A stretch of 62,025 bases of DNA from Corynebacterium lemuris (GTDB taxonomy: Bacteria; Actinomycetota; Actinomycetes; Mycobacteriales; Mycobacteriaceae), in assembly GCF_024919295.1 (NCBI RefSeq), contig NZ_JANWTC010000015.1:1-62025 (forward strand), written 5' to 3'. The number at the start of each line of letters is the position of its first letter. Within the stretch, counting starts at the first letter, position 1. A model generated the notes under the pieces. It had not been told where the DNA came from and did not search any database. It saw only the letters and a list, made by a program, of their open reading frames with translations. Shown in pieces: positions 43,928 to 53,011 of this stretch. Position numbers and translations under genes: made by a program.

Positions 43928-45358
43928 TCAGAGGATCTCGCCCGGCTGGTAACCGGCTGCCTGCGGGTGGGCGTCGACAAGCGACTGGACGCGCCGCAGC
44001 ACGTGGTCGACCTGGGATTCCGCGGCGCCGATGAAGGCGTGACGGTCGGCGAGCGCAGCGTCGAGATCCTCCTTCGACATGGGCAGACGCTCGTCGGCTG
44101 CCAGACGCTCGATGAGGTCCTGGTCGCCGCCGTTCTCCCGCATGTTCAGGGCCACGGCGACAGCGTTCTCCTTGATCACCTCGTGCGCGGTCTCCCGGCC
44201 CACGCCCGCGCGGACGGCGGCCATGAGGATGCGGGTGGTGGCCAGGAAGGGCAGGTAGCGCTCCAGCTCCCGGTTGATCATCGCCGGGAAGGCACCGAAC
44301 TCCGCGAGGACGGTGAGGAAGGTCTCGTACATCCCGTCGATGGCGAAGAAGGCGTCCGGCAGGGCCACGCGGCGGATGACGGAGCAGAACACATCGCCCT
44401 CGTTCCACTGCTGGCCGGCCAGATCGGCCACCATGGTCAGGTAGCCGCGCAGGATCACCTGCAGGCCGCCGACGCGCTCGCAGGAACGCGCGTTCATCTT
44501 GTGCGGCATCGCGGAGGAGCCGACCTGGCCCTCCTTGAAGCCCTCGGTGACGGTCTCGGTGCCGGCCATGAGGCGGATGGTGTGCGAGAGCGAGGAGGGG
44601 CCGGCGCCGAGCTGCACGAGGGCGGAGACGGCATCGAAGTCGAGGGAACGGGGGTAGACCTGGCCCACGGAATCGAAGATGCGGGCGAAGCCGAGGTGGT
44701 CGGCGATGGAACGCTCCAGGGCGGTCAACTTGTCCTGGTCACCCCCCATGAGGTCGAGCATGTCCTGGGAGGTGCCCATGGGGCCCTTGATGCCGCGCAG
44801 CGGGTAGCGCTCGAGCAGGTTCTCCAGCCGCTCGATGGCCACCAGCATCTCATCGGCGGCGGTGGCGAAGCGCTTGCCCAGGGTCGTGGCCTGTGCCGCG
44901 ACGTTGTGGGAGCGGCCCGCCATGACCAGGGAGCGGTACTGTGCGGCGCGGTCGCCGATGCGGGCGACAACGGCGATCGACTTGTCGCGGATCAGCTCCA
45001 GGGAACGGTAGATCTGCAGCTGCTCGACGTTCTCGGTGAGATCACGCGAGGTCATCCCCTTGTGGATGTGCTCGTGGCCCGCCAGGGCGTTGAACTCCTC
45101 GATGCGTGCCTTGACGTCGTGGCGGGTGACCCGCTCACGGTCGGAGATGGAGGCCAGGTCCACCTGGCCGATGACGGCCTCGTAGGCCCCGATGGCCTCC
45201 GCCGGGATGTCGACGCCCAGGTCCTGCTGCGCCTTCATCACTGCGATCCAGAGCTGGCGCTCCAGGATGATCTTGTACTCCGCGCTCCACAGCTCAGTCA
45301 GCTCGGTGGAGGCGTAGCGGTTGGACAGGACGTTCGCGATCTTCTTCTTATCAGCCAC
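43928..45358 (-). CDS. purB: adenylosuccinate lyase
   Basis: PurB splits SAICAR and adenylosuccinate, releasing fumarate. The 476-aa protein has NVLSNRYASTELTELWSAEY, the fumarase-superfamily signature GSSAMPHKMNARSCERV with the catalytic Ser loop, TSRDLTENVEQLQ and GRSHNVAAQATTLGKRFA (general-acid His). GTG start at 45358, with GATAAT 7 nt upstream. It lies directly behind the siderophore operon (24-bp gap). Confidence 0.97.
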   Translation of the reverse strand: MADKKKIANVLSNRYASTELTELWSAEYKIILERQLWIAVMKAQQDLGVDIPAEAIGAYEAVIGQVDLASISDRERVTRHDVKARIEEFNALAGHEHIHKGMTSRDLTENVEQLQIYRSLELIRDKSIAVVARIGDRAAQYRSLVMAGRSHNVAAQATTLGKRFATAADEMLVAIERLENLLERYPLRGIKGPMGTSQDMLDLMGGDQDKLTALERSIADHLGFARIFDSVGQVYPRSLDFDAVSALVQLGAGPSSLSHTIRLMAGTETVTEGFKEGQVGSSAMPHKMNARSCERVGGLQVILRGYLTMVADLAGQQWNEGDVFCSVIRRVALPDAFFAIDGMYETFLTVLAEFGAFPAMINRELERYLPFLATTRILMAAVRAGVGRETAHEVIKENAVAVALNMRENGGDQDLIERLAADERLPMSKEDLDAALADRHAFIGAAESQVDHVLRRVQSLVDAHPQAAGYQPGEIL

Positions 45359-45365
45359 AACAGTG

Positions 45366-45371
45366 ATTATC
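45366..45371 (-). promoter_or_regulatory. leaderless -10 before purB
   Basis: GATAAT on the minus strand ends 7 nt before the purB GTG, inside the 24-bp gap after the MFS stop. It gives purB its own promoter despite the upstream iron-regulated operon. Confidence 0.6.
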
Positions 45372-45382
45372 GCATGTGCCGC

Positions 45383-46591
45383 TCAGGCGGGGGTCTTCAC
45401 CGGCTCCAGTGCGGCGGCCGGCACCGTGGCGCGCGGGGGCCGCAGGGAGAAGGCGATGAGGCCACCGATGACCGCGACGACGGAGAAGAGCAGGAAAGGA
45501 CCGCTGGTGGCGAAGCCCAGGCTGATGATCGCACCCGCCAGGGTCGGGCCGAGGATGCCACCCAGACGCCCCGCACCCAGCGCCCAGCCCACACCCGCGA
45601 CCTTCGCGTCGGCCGGGTAAGCGGAGGCGGCCCAGCTGTTGATCAGCGTCTGGGTGCCCACCGCCCCGTAGCCGGCCACCGCGGCACAGGCCAGCAGGGC
45701 GGCATCGGTGGTGAGCTGGGTGAAGGCCGCCACCGCGACCGCACCGACGAGGAAGGAGACACCGACCACGGGACGGGAGCCGTGGCGGTCGGCGGCCCAG
45801 CCCGCCCCCACACCGCCGATGACGGCACCGAGGTTGAAGGCCAGGAGGAAACCGAGGGAGGAGACCACACCGTGGCCCGCCTCCCGCATCAGCGCCGGCA
45901 GCCAGGTGTTCGCCCCGTAGACGAAGAGCATGGCGCAGAAGGCCGCTGCCCAGAACAGCAGCGTGGCCACCTGCCAGCCGGGGCGGAACAGCAGCTGCAC
46001 CCGCTGCCCGGCGGCCGCGGCCCCGTGGCCGCGGTCCAGCCACAGCAGCGCCGCGGGCAGGACCGTGACCAGCGGCAGGGCACCGACGAGGTAGACGGCG
46101 TGCCAGCCGAAGTTCGGGATGAGCACCATGCCGGCCAGGGCGGCAGCGACACCACCGAGGGGGAATCCCGACTGCATGATCACGTAGACCAGGTTGCGGT
46201 GGGCCGTAGGCGCGGCCTCCTGGGTGATCGTCGCCGCCAGCGGCAGCACCGCGCCCATGCCCAGGCCGGCGAGGAAACGCAGCACCATGAACCAGGTGGG
46301 ACCCGGCGCGAAGGCACACGCCGTCATGAAGACGGAGAACCAGATCACGGCAGCCACGAAGACGCGGAAGCGGCTGAAGCGGGCGGACAGCGGTCCGGCC
46401 GTGATGGAACCGAGGAGCATGCCGACCAGCGGGGCGGAGCCGAGGAGACCCGCCTGGGTGGGGTTCAGGCCCCACTCTGTCCGCAGCTCACTGAGGGTGG
46501 TGCCGTAGGCGACCAGGTCGTAGGCGTCGAAGGCCACCGCGGTGCCGCAGATGGCGACGGTGGGCCACAGCCGTGAATGGGCAGTGCTCAT
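45383..46591 (-). CDS. MFS transporter, aromatic-acid:H+ symporter type
   Basis: The 402-aa protein has 12 transmembrane segments. It shows AAHS features: FDAYDLVAYGTTLSELRTEW in helix 1, the MFS loop GPLSARFSRFRV, GAVLPLAATITQEAAPTAHR and GWAADRHGSRPV. Relatives import benzoate-type acids. As the last gene of a siderophore operon (4-bp overlap with the thioesterase) it may instead export the catechol siderophore or move the aryl precursor. No Fe-siderophore ABC importer is adjacent. Confidence 0.85.
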   Translation of the reverse strand: MSTAHSRLWPTVAICGTAVAFDAYDLVAYGTTLSELRTEWGLNPTQAGLLGSAPLVGMLLGSITAGPLSARFSRFRVFVAAVIWFSVFMTACAFAPGPTWFMVLRFLAGLGMGAVLPLAATITQEAAPTAHRNLVYVIMQSGFPLGGVAAALAGMVLIPNFGWHAVYLVGALPLVTVLPAALLWLDRGHGAAAAGQRVQLLFRPGWQVATLLFWAAAFCAMLFVYGANTWLPALMREAGHGVVSSLGFLLAFNLGAVIGGVGAGWAADRHGSRPVVGVSFLVGAVAVAAFTQLTTDAALLACAAVAGYGAVGTQTLINSWAASAYPADAKVAGVGWALGAGRLGGILGPTLAGAIISLGFATSGPFLLFSVVAVIGGLIAFSLRPPRATVPAAALEPVKTPA

Positions 46592-47298
46592 GCGTCAACC
46601 TCCAGAAGTTTCAGTAGGGTGCCTGCGTCGGTGCGCAGGGCGTCGTGGTCCCCGGACAGGGTGGCCGGGGTGAAATCCGCGGTGGTGCGCTCGGCCCAGC
46701 CGGCCATACCTGCGGTGGTGGCGGCGGGGTCGGCGTCGCCGCAGACGGTGAGCAGGGGGATGTCGACCAGCCCGGCTGGCCCGCCCTGGGCGCCGAGGCG
46801 CAGGTCTGCCCGGGCCACGGTGTAGATGAGTGCGGACAGGCCGGGGTGGTCGAGGACCTCCGGGCGGGTGCCTCCGAGGCCGAGCAGCCAGTCGCGCAGC
46901 TCGGTGTCGGTGGCCCGATCCCCGTCGGGGGCCGGTGGTGCGGTGCCGGGCGGGGTGTGGTTCCGGGCGGAGAGCACCAGCCGCGCCGGGCGCAGGCCGC
47001 GTTCCTGCAGGGCGAGGGTGGTCTCGAAGGCGCAGGTGGCGCCAAGGCTGTGGCCGAGGAAGGTGGCCTGCGACAGGCGTGGGTCGGGGGCCAGGGCTGC
47101 GGCGATCTCCGCGATGAGTTGGGGGCGGGAGGTGGCGAAGGCTTCGCGGTGGCGGGATTCGCGGCCGGGGTACTGGACGGCGGTGACCGCCCGCCCGTCG
47201 GCGAGGAAGCGGAAGTAGCTGGCGCCGGCACCGGCCGGCGGGAAGCAGATCAGCGGGTGTTCTCCCCCGGCCAGTTCCACCAGGACGGGGGCGTTCAT
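46588..47298 (-). CDS. type II thioesterase (NRPS editing)
   Basis: The 236-aa alpha/beta hydrolase shows the type II TE pattern: LICFPPAGAGASYFRFLADG, AVQYPGRESRH, nucleophile in FLGHSLGATCAFE, and a C-terminal His in LSGDHDALR. Such enzymes clear mis-primed carrier proteins. It overlaps the NRPS by 4 bp upstream and the MFS gene by 4 bp downstream, so translation is coupled. Confidence 0.92.
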   Translation of the reverse strand: MNAPVLVELAGGEHPLICFPPAGAGASYFRFLADGRAVTAVQYPGRESRHREAFATSRPQLIAEIAAALAPDPRLSQATFLGHSLGATCAFETTLALQERGLRPARLVLSARNHTPPGTAPPAPDGDRATDTELRDWLLGLGGTRPEVLDHPGLSALIYTVARADLRLGAQGGPAGLVDIPLLTVCGDADPAATTAGMAGWAERTTADFTPATLSGDHDALRTDAGTLLKLLEVDA

Positions 47299-50200
47299 GC
47301 GAGCACCTCCCCGACCAGGCGCAGCTGCTGCGGTGCCACCAGCTGGGGGTGGGTGACGTCCAGGTGGTGGACCTGCAGTCCGCCGACGAAGGGCGCCCAG
47401 GCGGTCTCGTCCATGCGCTGGGGGTTGCGGTCAGCCTTGAGGAGCTCGACCTGCAGCGGTGTGGGCCGGGTGCGGTGGTTTTTCATCAGGGTGGCGTTGT
47501 GGCTGATGAGGCTGATCACCCGGCGCAGGTGTTTCTCGTCGAGCTGGGCGAAGGTGGAGCCGGAGTCGGCGAGGCGTGCGACCACCGCATCCAGGTCCAG
47601 CGCATCCTCTGGTGCGGCCTCCGCGCCGGCCATGGTGAGCACGCCCTCGAGCAGTTCCCGGTCGGAGGGGGCGGGCAGGCTGCGCCACAGTTCGGCGGGG
47701 TAGGCGTCGAGAAGCACCAACCGTCTGACCCGCGGCGCGTCCGTGAGTTCCGCGAGGGCGCAGGCCAGCTCCTGGGCGAGCACACCGCCGACGGACCAGC
47801 CGACGAGGTCGATCTCCCCGTCCTGCAACTCGGCACGGCGGGCCAGGAGAGCTGCGATGTCGGCGGCCTCGGCGGCCAGCGACTCTGCCGGCGGGGCATC
47901 ATCTGTCAGCCCCGGCGACTGCACGGCCAGCAGGCCGCGCTGTTGATCGAGGAAGGGCAGCAGTCCGGCATAGGACCAGCCCAGGCCACCGGCCGGGTGC
48001 AGGCAGACGACCGGGACCCCGGCGCGGTGGGGACGCAGGCTGAGCAGCTGCCCGAAGCCGGCGGTGTGCAGCTGGTCCCCGTCGATGGCGGCGAGCAGTT
48101 CGCGGGGGCTGTGGCTGGCGAAGATGTCGGCGATGCTGACCTCCGCGCCCAGTTCGCGGCTGAGTTCCAGGGCCAGGCTCACCGCGGTCAGAGAGGTGCC
48201 GCCGGCGTCGAAGAAGCGGGTCTCCGGGCCGACGGGGGCACCGCCCAGCGCACGGGAGAAGTACGCACAGACCAGGGTCTCCCGCGGTCCGGTGGGTTCT
48301 CCGGTGCCCTGGGTGATCTCGGGTGCGGGCAACCGGGCGGCGTCTAGTTTGCCGTTGCGGGTCAGCGGCAGCTGCTCCAGCGTGACGACGGCCGTGGGCA
48401 CCATCCACGCGGGCAGCAGCCGGGCGCAGCGCTCCCGGACGCTGTCACCGGTGGCGGTGCCGGTGATGTAGGTGACCAGGGCATCCGAGCCCGCGATCCC
48501 GCGCAGGACGGTCACCGCCCCGCTCACCCCGGCAGTGCCGGAGGCGGCGGCGGAGACCTCACCCAGGTCGAGGCGCTGACCGCGCAGTTTGACCTGGCTG
48601 TCGCGGCGGCCGTGGAAGAGGAGTTCGCCCTCCGGGGTCCAGGAGGCGAGGTCGCCGGAGTCGTATATCCGGCCGCCCGGGTGGAAGGGGTCGTCGAGAA
48701 ATTTCTCGGCCGTCAGCTCCGGCTGGCCGAGGTAGCCCAGGCCGACCTGCACGCCGGCGAGCATGAGCCGGCCGGGGTAGCCGACGGGCAGGGGATGGTC
48801 TGCGTCGTCGAGAACGTAGAGGCGGGTGTTGGCCACGGGTGCACCGATGGGGGTGACCTCTTCGTCGAGTTCGCAGGCGTGTGCGGTGACGTCGATGGCG
48901 GCCTCGGCGGGGCCGTAGAGGTTGTCCAGGGCGACGTCGAGAAGCAGGCGGGTGCGGGTGGCCAGCGCCGGGTCGAGGGCCTCCCCGGAGGCGATGATCT
49001 GGCGCAGCTGCGGCAGGCGGGTGCCCAGGGCCTCGTGCGCGGTAACGAAAGCCGTCAGCGCGGAGGGCACGAAGTGGCAGACCTGCACGCCGGTGGCCGC
49101 CATCTGCCGGGCCAGCTCGACCGGGTCGAGGTGGGCGCCGGGGGTGGCCACGGTGACGGGGCAGCCGTGGGTGGCGGGCAGCAGCAGCTCCCAGACGGAG
49201 ACGTCGAAGGAGATCGGTGTCTTCTGCATGAGGGTGGTGTCCGAGGTGATGCCCACGCGGCGGACCATCCAGTCGAGCCGGTTGACGATGGCACGCTGCC
49301 CCACCGCCACCGCTTTCGGTGTGCCGGTGGAACCGGAGGTGAACAGCACATAGGCCACATCCTCGGGTCCGGGTCCTCCGGGGCGGAAGTCCGCGGGTGC
49401 GGTGCCGACGATGACGTCGACGGTGTCCTCGGCCAGCTTCAGGGCGGGCAGGTCCACGGGCGGCTCATCGACGCCGTGGAGCACCGCCACCGCGCCCGCC
49501 TGCGCGAGCATCACCCGGCGGCGTTCCGCGGGCAGCTCAGGGGCGACGGGGGCGAAGGCGGCACCGGCGCGGACCACGGCGGCGACCGCGATCAACAGCG
49601 CCGGGCCGCGGTGCAGGTGCACGCCAACGACCTGTCCCGGACGGATACCCAGCCCGGTGACCAGGCTGGCGGCCAGGGAGTCGACCTGCCGGTCATACTC
49701 CGCCCTGCTTATCGACGCCCCGTCGAAGTGCAGCGCCGGGGCCGCGGGGTCAGTCTCCTGCCGGGCCAGTTCCACCAGCTCGGCCAGGGTGTCGGCCGGC
49801 AGGGGGCCGGTGGTGTCGTTGAAGCCCTCGGTGAGTTGCTGGTGTTCGGCGGCGGTGACCAGAGGCAGGGCGTCGAGAAGCTGTTCGGGGCCGCCGACGG
49901 TGGCGCGTGCCAGGAAGTCGGCGAGCCGGGCGGCGTGCGCCTCCAGCTCGGCGTCGCGGTAGCCGCCGGTGGCCAGCAGCTGGACCGTCAGTCCGCCGGT
50001 GGGCAGGGTCTGGAAGATGATCTCGACATCACCGATGGGGCCCACGGCGATGGACTGCAGGTTGGCGGTGGCCGCCCCGAAGCGGAAGCTCACCGAGAAG
50101 GGACGGATGTTGACGTCCGCACCCCACAGCCGGGCGGTGGGGTCGACGATGCCGTGGTCACGGCGGATCCATTCACTACGGTAGCGGCCGTGGGTCTTGA

Positions 50201-51077
50201 CCTGCGTGATCGCTGCGGCGGTGAGCTGCACCTGTTCGGCCAGGCTCAACCCGCGCGGGCAGTGCACCCGCAGGGGTGCGACGTTGGCCTCGGGGGTCAG
50301 CGTCACTGCGGCACCCAGGGCGCGGTTGAGCATGGGGAAGCCCAGGGTCCACTCCTCCCGGCCGGTGAGACGGGCACCGTAGGCGGCGGTGAGCGCGGTG
50401 ATCACGTCGGCCTCGCTGACCTTGAGCCCGCGGGCCAGTTCCCGCAGACCGCGGCGGACCTCCGGGGCGACCGGTGCCTCACCGTGGGCTCGGCCCGTGG
50501 TGCGGCGACGTCCCTCCGGGGCCAGGGTCGGCGGATTGACCGTCAGTTCCTGGGTCAGCCAGAACTCGCGGTCGGCGGCATTACCGGGAGCGACGGTGGG
50601 TTCCCCGAAGGGCGCGGGCACCGGCTCCTGCCGGTGGTAGCAGTCCGCGATCCAGCGCACCAGTGCATGGATGGCGAAGCCGTCACCGATGACGTGGTGG
50701 ATCCGGGTCAGCCACAGCAGCTGCCCGTCCACCTCAATGAGGTGGTTGCCGGCCAGGGTCGTCCCGCGCAGGGGCCCGGTGATCTCGATCGCGGCCTGCG
50801 CCCAGGCCACCGGATCCGTGCCCGGGGCCAGGCGGACGATCTCGACCGTGTGCTCGTGGCCGTGGTGGACGCGGACAGGACGACCGTCGCCATCGAGGAG
50901 GTAGGCAGACTGGAAGGCCTCCAGCTGGTTGAAACAGTCGCGGATGGTCCCCGCCAGACGCTCCCGGTCGATGTCACCGGTGAAACGCAGCAGCTCCGCG
51001 CACTGGTACTGGCTGGAATCCGGCTCGGCGAGATGGCCGTAGAGGACCGCAGTCTGGCCGGGGGTCAGTGCAGTCAT
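47295..51077 (-). CDS. EntF-like NRPS (C-A-T-TE), predicted serine-activating
   Basis: The 1260-aa single-module synthetase has these domains. C, about 1-420, with HHVIGDG at 127-133. A, about 430-925, with FTSGSTGTPK at 579-588, FDVSVW at 624-629 and the GK lysine K910. T, about 930-1000, with phosphopantetheine Ser S962 in GGTS. TE, about 1015-1260, with S1095 in GWSVGG, D1124 and H1243. The ten specificity residues read DVWHISLIDK, almost the serine code of EntF (DVWHFSLVDK). With a DHB ligase and a free aryl carrier, it should build dihydroxybenzoyl-serine and, by iterative TE action, a cyclic or linear oligoester. ATG at 51077, 2 bp after the ArCP stop. Confidence 0.93.
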   Translation of the reverse strand: MTALTPGQTAVLYGHLAEPDSSQYQCAELLRFTGDIDRERLAGTIRDCFNQLEAFQSAYLLDGDGRPVRVHHGHEHTVEIVRLAPGTDPVAWAQAAIEITGPLRGTTLAGNHLIEVDGQLLWLTRIHHVIGDGFAIHALVRWIADCYHRQEPVPAPFGEPTVAPGNAADREFWLTQELTVNPPTLAPEGRRRTTGRAHGEAPVAPEVRRGLRELARGLKVSEADVITALTAAYGARLTGREEWTLGFPMLNRALGAAVTLTPEANVAPLRVHCPRGLSLAEQVQLTAAAITQVKTHGRYRSEWIRRDHGIVDPTARLWGADVNIRPFSVSFRFGAATANLQSIAVGPIGDVEIIFQTLPTGGLTVQLLATGGYRDAELEAHAARLADFLARATVGGPEQLLDALPLVTAAEHQQLTEGFNDTTGPLPADTLAELVELARQETDPAAPALHFDGASISRAEYDRQVDSLAASLVTGLGIRPGQVVGVHLHRGPALLIAVAAVVRAGAAFAPVAPELPAERRRVMLAQAGAVAVLHGVDEPPVDLPALKLAEDTVDVIVGTAPADFRPGGPGPEDVAYVLFTSGSTGTPKAVAVGQRAIVNRLDWMVRRVGITSDTTLMQKTPISFDVSVWELLLPATHGCPVTVATPGAHLDPVELARQMAATGVQVCHFVPSALTAFVTAHEALGTRLPQLRQIIASGEALDPALATRTRLLLDVALDNLYGPAEAAIDVTAHACELDEEVTPIGAPVANTRLYVLDDADHPLPVGYPGRLMLAGVQVGLGYLGQPELTAEKFLDDPFHPGGRIYDSGDLASWTPEGELLFHGRRDSQVKLRGQRLDLGEVSAAASGTAGVSGAVTVLRGIAGSDALVTYITGTATGDSVRERCARLLPAWMVPTAVVTLEQLPLTRNGKLDAARLPAPEITQGTGEPTGPRETLVCAYFSRALGGAPVGPETRFFDAGGTSLTAVSLALELSRELGAEVSIADIFASHSPRELLAAIDGDQLHTAGFGQLLSLRPHRAGVPVVCLHPAGGLGWSYAGLLPFLDQQRGLLAVQSPGLTDDAPPAESLAAEAADIAALLARRAELQDGEIDLVGWSVGGVLAQELACALAELTDAPRVRRLVLLDAYPAELWRSLPAPSDRELLEGVLTMAGAEAAPEDALDLDAVVARLADSGSTFAQLDEKHLRRVISLISHNATLMKNHRTRPTPLQVELLKADRNPQRMDETAWAPFVGGLQVHHLDVTHPQLVAPQQLRLVGEVLA

Positions 51078-51079
51078 GG

Positions 51080-51307
51080 TCAGAGGCGCTCCGGGGTGAG
51101 GTGGTCCACCCACTCACCGAGGGTGGGCAGGGAGAACATCTCGTAGTAGTCGATCTCCACACCCTCGGCGCGCCAGTCCTCGATGAGGGTCATCAGGCGC
51201 AGGGAGTCGAGACCGTGGTCGGCGAGCACCGTGCCGCGGTCGAGCTGTTCGGGGGTGATTCCGGTGATCTCGGCGATGTCGGTGATGATGCGGTTGCTGT
51301 CCAGCAT
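51080..51307 (-). CDS. stand-alone aryl carrier protein
   Basis: The 75-aa acyl carrier domain has the phosphopantetheine site LADHGLDSLRLMTLIEDW (Ser in LDSLR), the DxLDS(I/V/L)R form typical of aryl carrier proteins. In EntB/DhbB this domain is fused to isochorismatase; here that enzyme is absent. It should accept the aryl acid from the neighbouring AMP ligase and pass it to the NRPS C domain. Confidence 0.9.
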   Translation of the reverse strand: MLDSNRIITDIAEITGITPEQLDRGTVLADHGLDSLRLMTLIEDWRAEGVEIDYYEMFSLPTLGEWVDHLTPERL

Positions 51308-51330
51308 GTCGTGTCAGGTTTCCTTCCGGT

Positions 51331-52950
51331 TCAGTTGTTCTGGATCCAGGAGGCCAGCTGCAGGCGCAGGGCCTTGCGGCTGACCTTGCCCACCCCGGTT
51401 GCGGGGAAGGACTCGGCGAAGTCAATGCGGTCCGGGAGCTTGAACTCGGCCACGCCGCGCTCGCGCAGGAACTCCCGGATCCGGTCCCCGCTGAGGTCAT
51501 GCCCGGCCTCCGCGGTGAGCAGGTAGGCGCAGGTCTGCTCACCGAGGTACTCGTCGGGGGCGCCGACGACCACGGCGTCGATGACCCCGGGGTGGGCGAC
51601 CAGGTCGTTCTCGAGTTCCTCGGCGGAGATCTTCTCGCCGCCGCGGTTGATCTGATCCTTGACGCGGCCCTCGACGATGAGGTGACCGCCGGGCAGCTGG
51701 CGCACCACATCACCGGTGCAGTAGAAACCGTCGTCGGTGAAGCTCTCGGCGGCCACACCGTTGTGGTAACCGCGGATGGTGTACGGCCCGCGGGTGTAGA
51801 GCACGCCGCGCTCCCCCGGAGTGACCGGTTCGCCCTCGGGGGTGAGGATACGGATCTCATCATCCGGGGAGATCGGGCGGCCCTGGGTGGTTGCCACGGT
51901 CTCCTCGTCGTCCTCCGGGCGGGTGTAGTTGACCAGCCCCTCGGCCATGCCGAAGACCTGCTGGAGGCGGCAGCCCAGCTCCGGTGCGATGCGGCGGGCG
52001 GCCTCGGCGACGAATTTCGCGCCGCCGACCTGCAGTACCTGCCACGTGGACAGATCCGCGCTGATACGCGGGCGGGCCGCGAGCCAGCCCATCGCCAGTG
52101 GCGGGACGAGCGAGGTGATGGTGATCTGCTCCACCTCGATCAGGCGCATGCCTGTCGACGGCGTCGGGTCCGGGCACATCACGCAGGTGCCACCGGCCCA
52201 GAGCACACCGAGTACACCCGGCGAACTCATGGTGAAGTTATGGGAGATCGGCAGCACCACCAGCATGCGGGTTGCCGCGTCGAGCTCACAGATCTCCGCG
52301 GATTCCCGCACCGAGTAGAGATAGTCGGCGTGGGTGCGCGGGATGAGCTTCGGGATGCCGGTGGTGCCACCCGAGAGCTGCAGGAAGGCCAGGGACTCCG
52401 GATCCACCTCGACCGGGGCGACCGGTTCCGCCGTGTAGAGCTCCGCGATGCTGCGGTGCGCACCGGGCTCGGCGTCGGCGATCCAGATGACCGCCTCCGT
52501 GTCGAGCTCGTCGACCATGCCGCGGTAGTCGAAACCCGCATGGCGGCCGATGACGATGTAGCCCTTCGCCCCGGATTCGTTCAGGAAGTGCTGGATGTCG
52601 GCGCGCCGATGGGCGGGCAGGGTGAACAACGGGACCGCGCCGAGGCGGAAGATGGCATTGACGATGACCAGGTAGTCCACGATGTTGGGCAGCTGGACCA
52701 CCACCACATCCCCGGCGACGATGCCGGCCGCGCGCAGGCCGCCGGCGGTGATGGCGGCACGCTCATCGAGTTCCAGGTAGCTGAGCCGGTGCTGCGCGCC
52801 GAGGTAGTCCGCGCCGACGACCGCCTCGTTATCCCCGAAACGTCGGGCGGCATCGGTGAGGAAACGGGCGAAGGTCTCGTCCGTCCAGTAACCGGCCTCG
52901 CGGTATCTGCGGGCGAACTCCTCCGGGAAATACCGAATCTCATCGGTCAT
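51331..52950 (-). CDS. 2,3-dihydroxybenzoate-AMP ligase (DhbE/EntE family)
   Basis: The 539-aa stand-alone adenylation enzyme activates an aryl acid and loads the aryl carrier protein. It has SGGTTGIPK (193-201), VLQVGGAKFVAEAARRI, QQVFGMAEGLVNYTR, YTIRGYHNG and KDQINRGGEKISAEE, with lysine in GVGKVSRK. Pocket residues aligned to B. subtilis DhbE are N238, F239, S243, V332, V340. S243 and V340 favour 2,3-DHB over salicylate, while F239 (Tyr in DhbE) is salicylate-like. First gene of the operon, behind two DtxR boxes. Confidence 0.92.
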   Translation of the reverse strand: MTDEIRYFPEEFARRYREAGYWTDETFARFLTDAARRFGDNEAVVGADYLGAQHRLSYLELDERAAITAGGLRAAGIVAGDVVVVQLPNIVDYLVIVNAIFRLGAVPLFTLPAHRRADIQHFLNESGAKGYIVIGRHAGFDYRGMVDELDTEAVIWIADAEPGAHRSIAELYTAEPVAPVEVDPESLAFLQLSGGTTGIPKLIPRTHADYLYSVRESAEICELDAATRMLVVLPISHNFTMSSPGVLGVLWAGGTCVMCPDPTPSTGMRLIEVEQITITSLVPPLAMGWLAARPRISADLSTWQVLQVGGAKFVAEAARRIAPELGCRLQQVFGMAEGLVNYTRPEDDEETVATTQGRPISPDDEIRILTPEGEPVTPGERGVLYTRGPYTIRGYHNGVAAESFTDDGFYCTGDVVRQLPGGHLIVEGRVKDQINRGGEKISAEELENDLVAHPGVIDAVVVGAPDEYLGEQTCAYLLTAEAGHDLSGDRIREFLRERGVAEFKLPDRIDFAESFPATGVGKVSRKALRLQLASWIQNN

Positions 52951-52991
52951 GGATGATCTGTCTTCCTTCCTGGTCAACGCTGGCCCAGGCA

Positions 52992-53010
52992 TTACCCTAG
53001 GCTGACCTAA
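52992..53010 (-). promoter_or_regulatory. DtxR/DmdR box 1
   Basis: On the minus strand TTAGGTCAGCCTAGGGTAA matches the DtxR consensus TTAGGTTAGCCTAACCTAA at 15 of 19 positions. It lies 41 bp before the dhbE-like start, so iron should repress the operon. Confidence 0.8.
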
Positions 53011-53011
53011 G

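Noticed and set aside
43913..46576. 887-codon open frame on the plus strand across purB and the MFS gene
   Set aside because: It is antisense to two clear genes and has the Gly/Asp/Gln/His-rich composition typical of high-GC shadow frames.
48612..51146. 844-codon plus-strand frame over the NRPS
   Set aside because: Antisense shadow of the NRPS; no domains and low-complexity composition.
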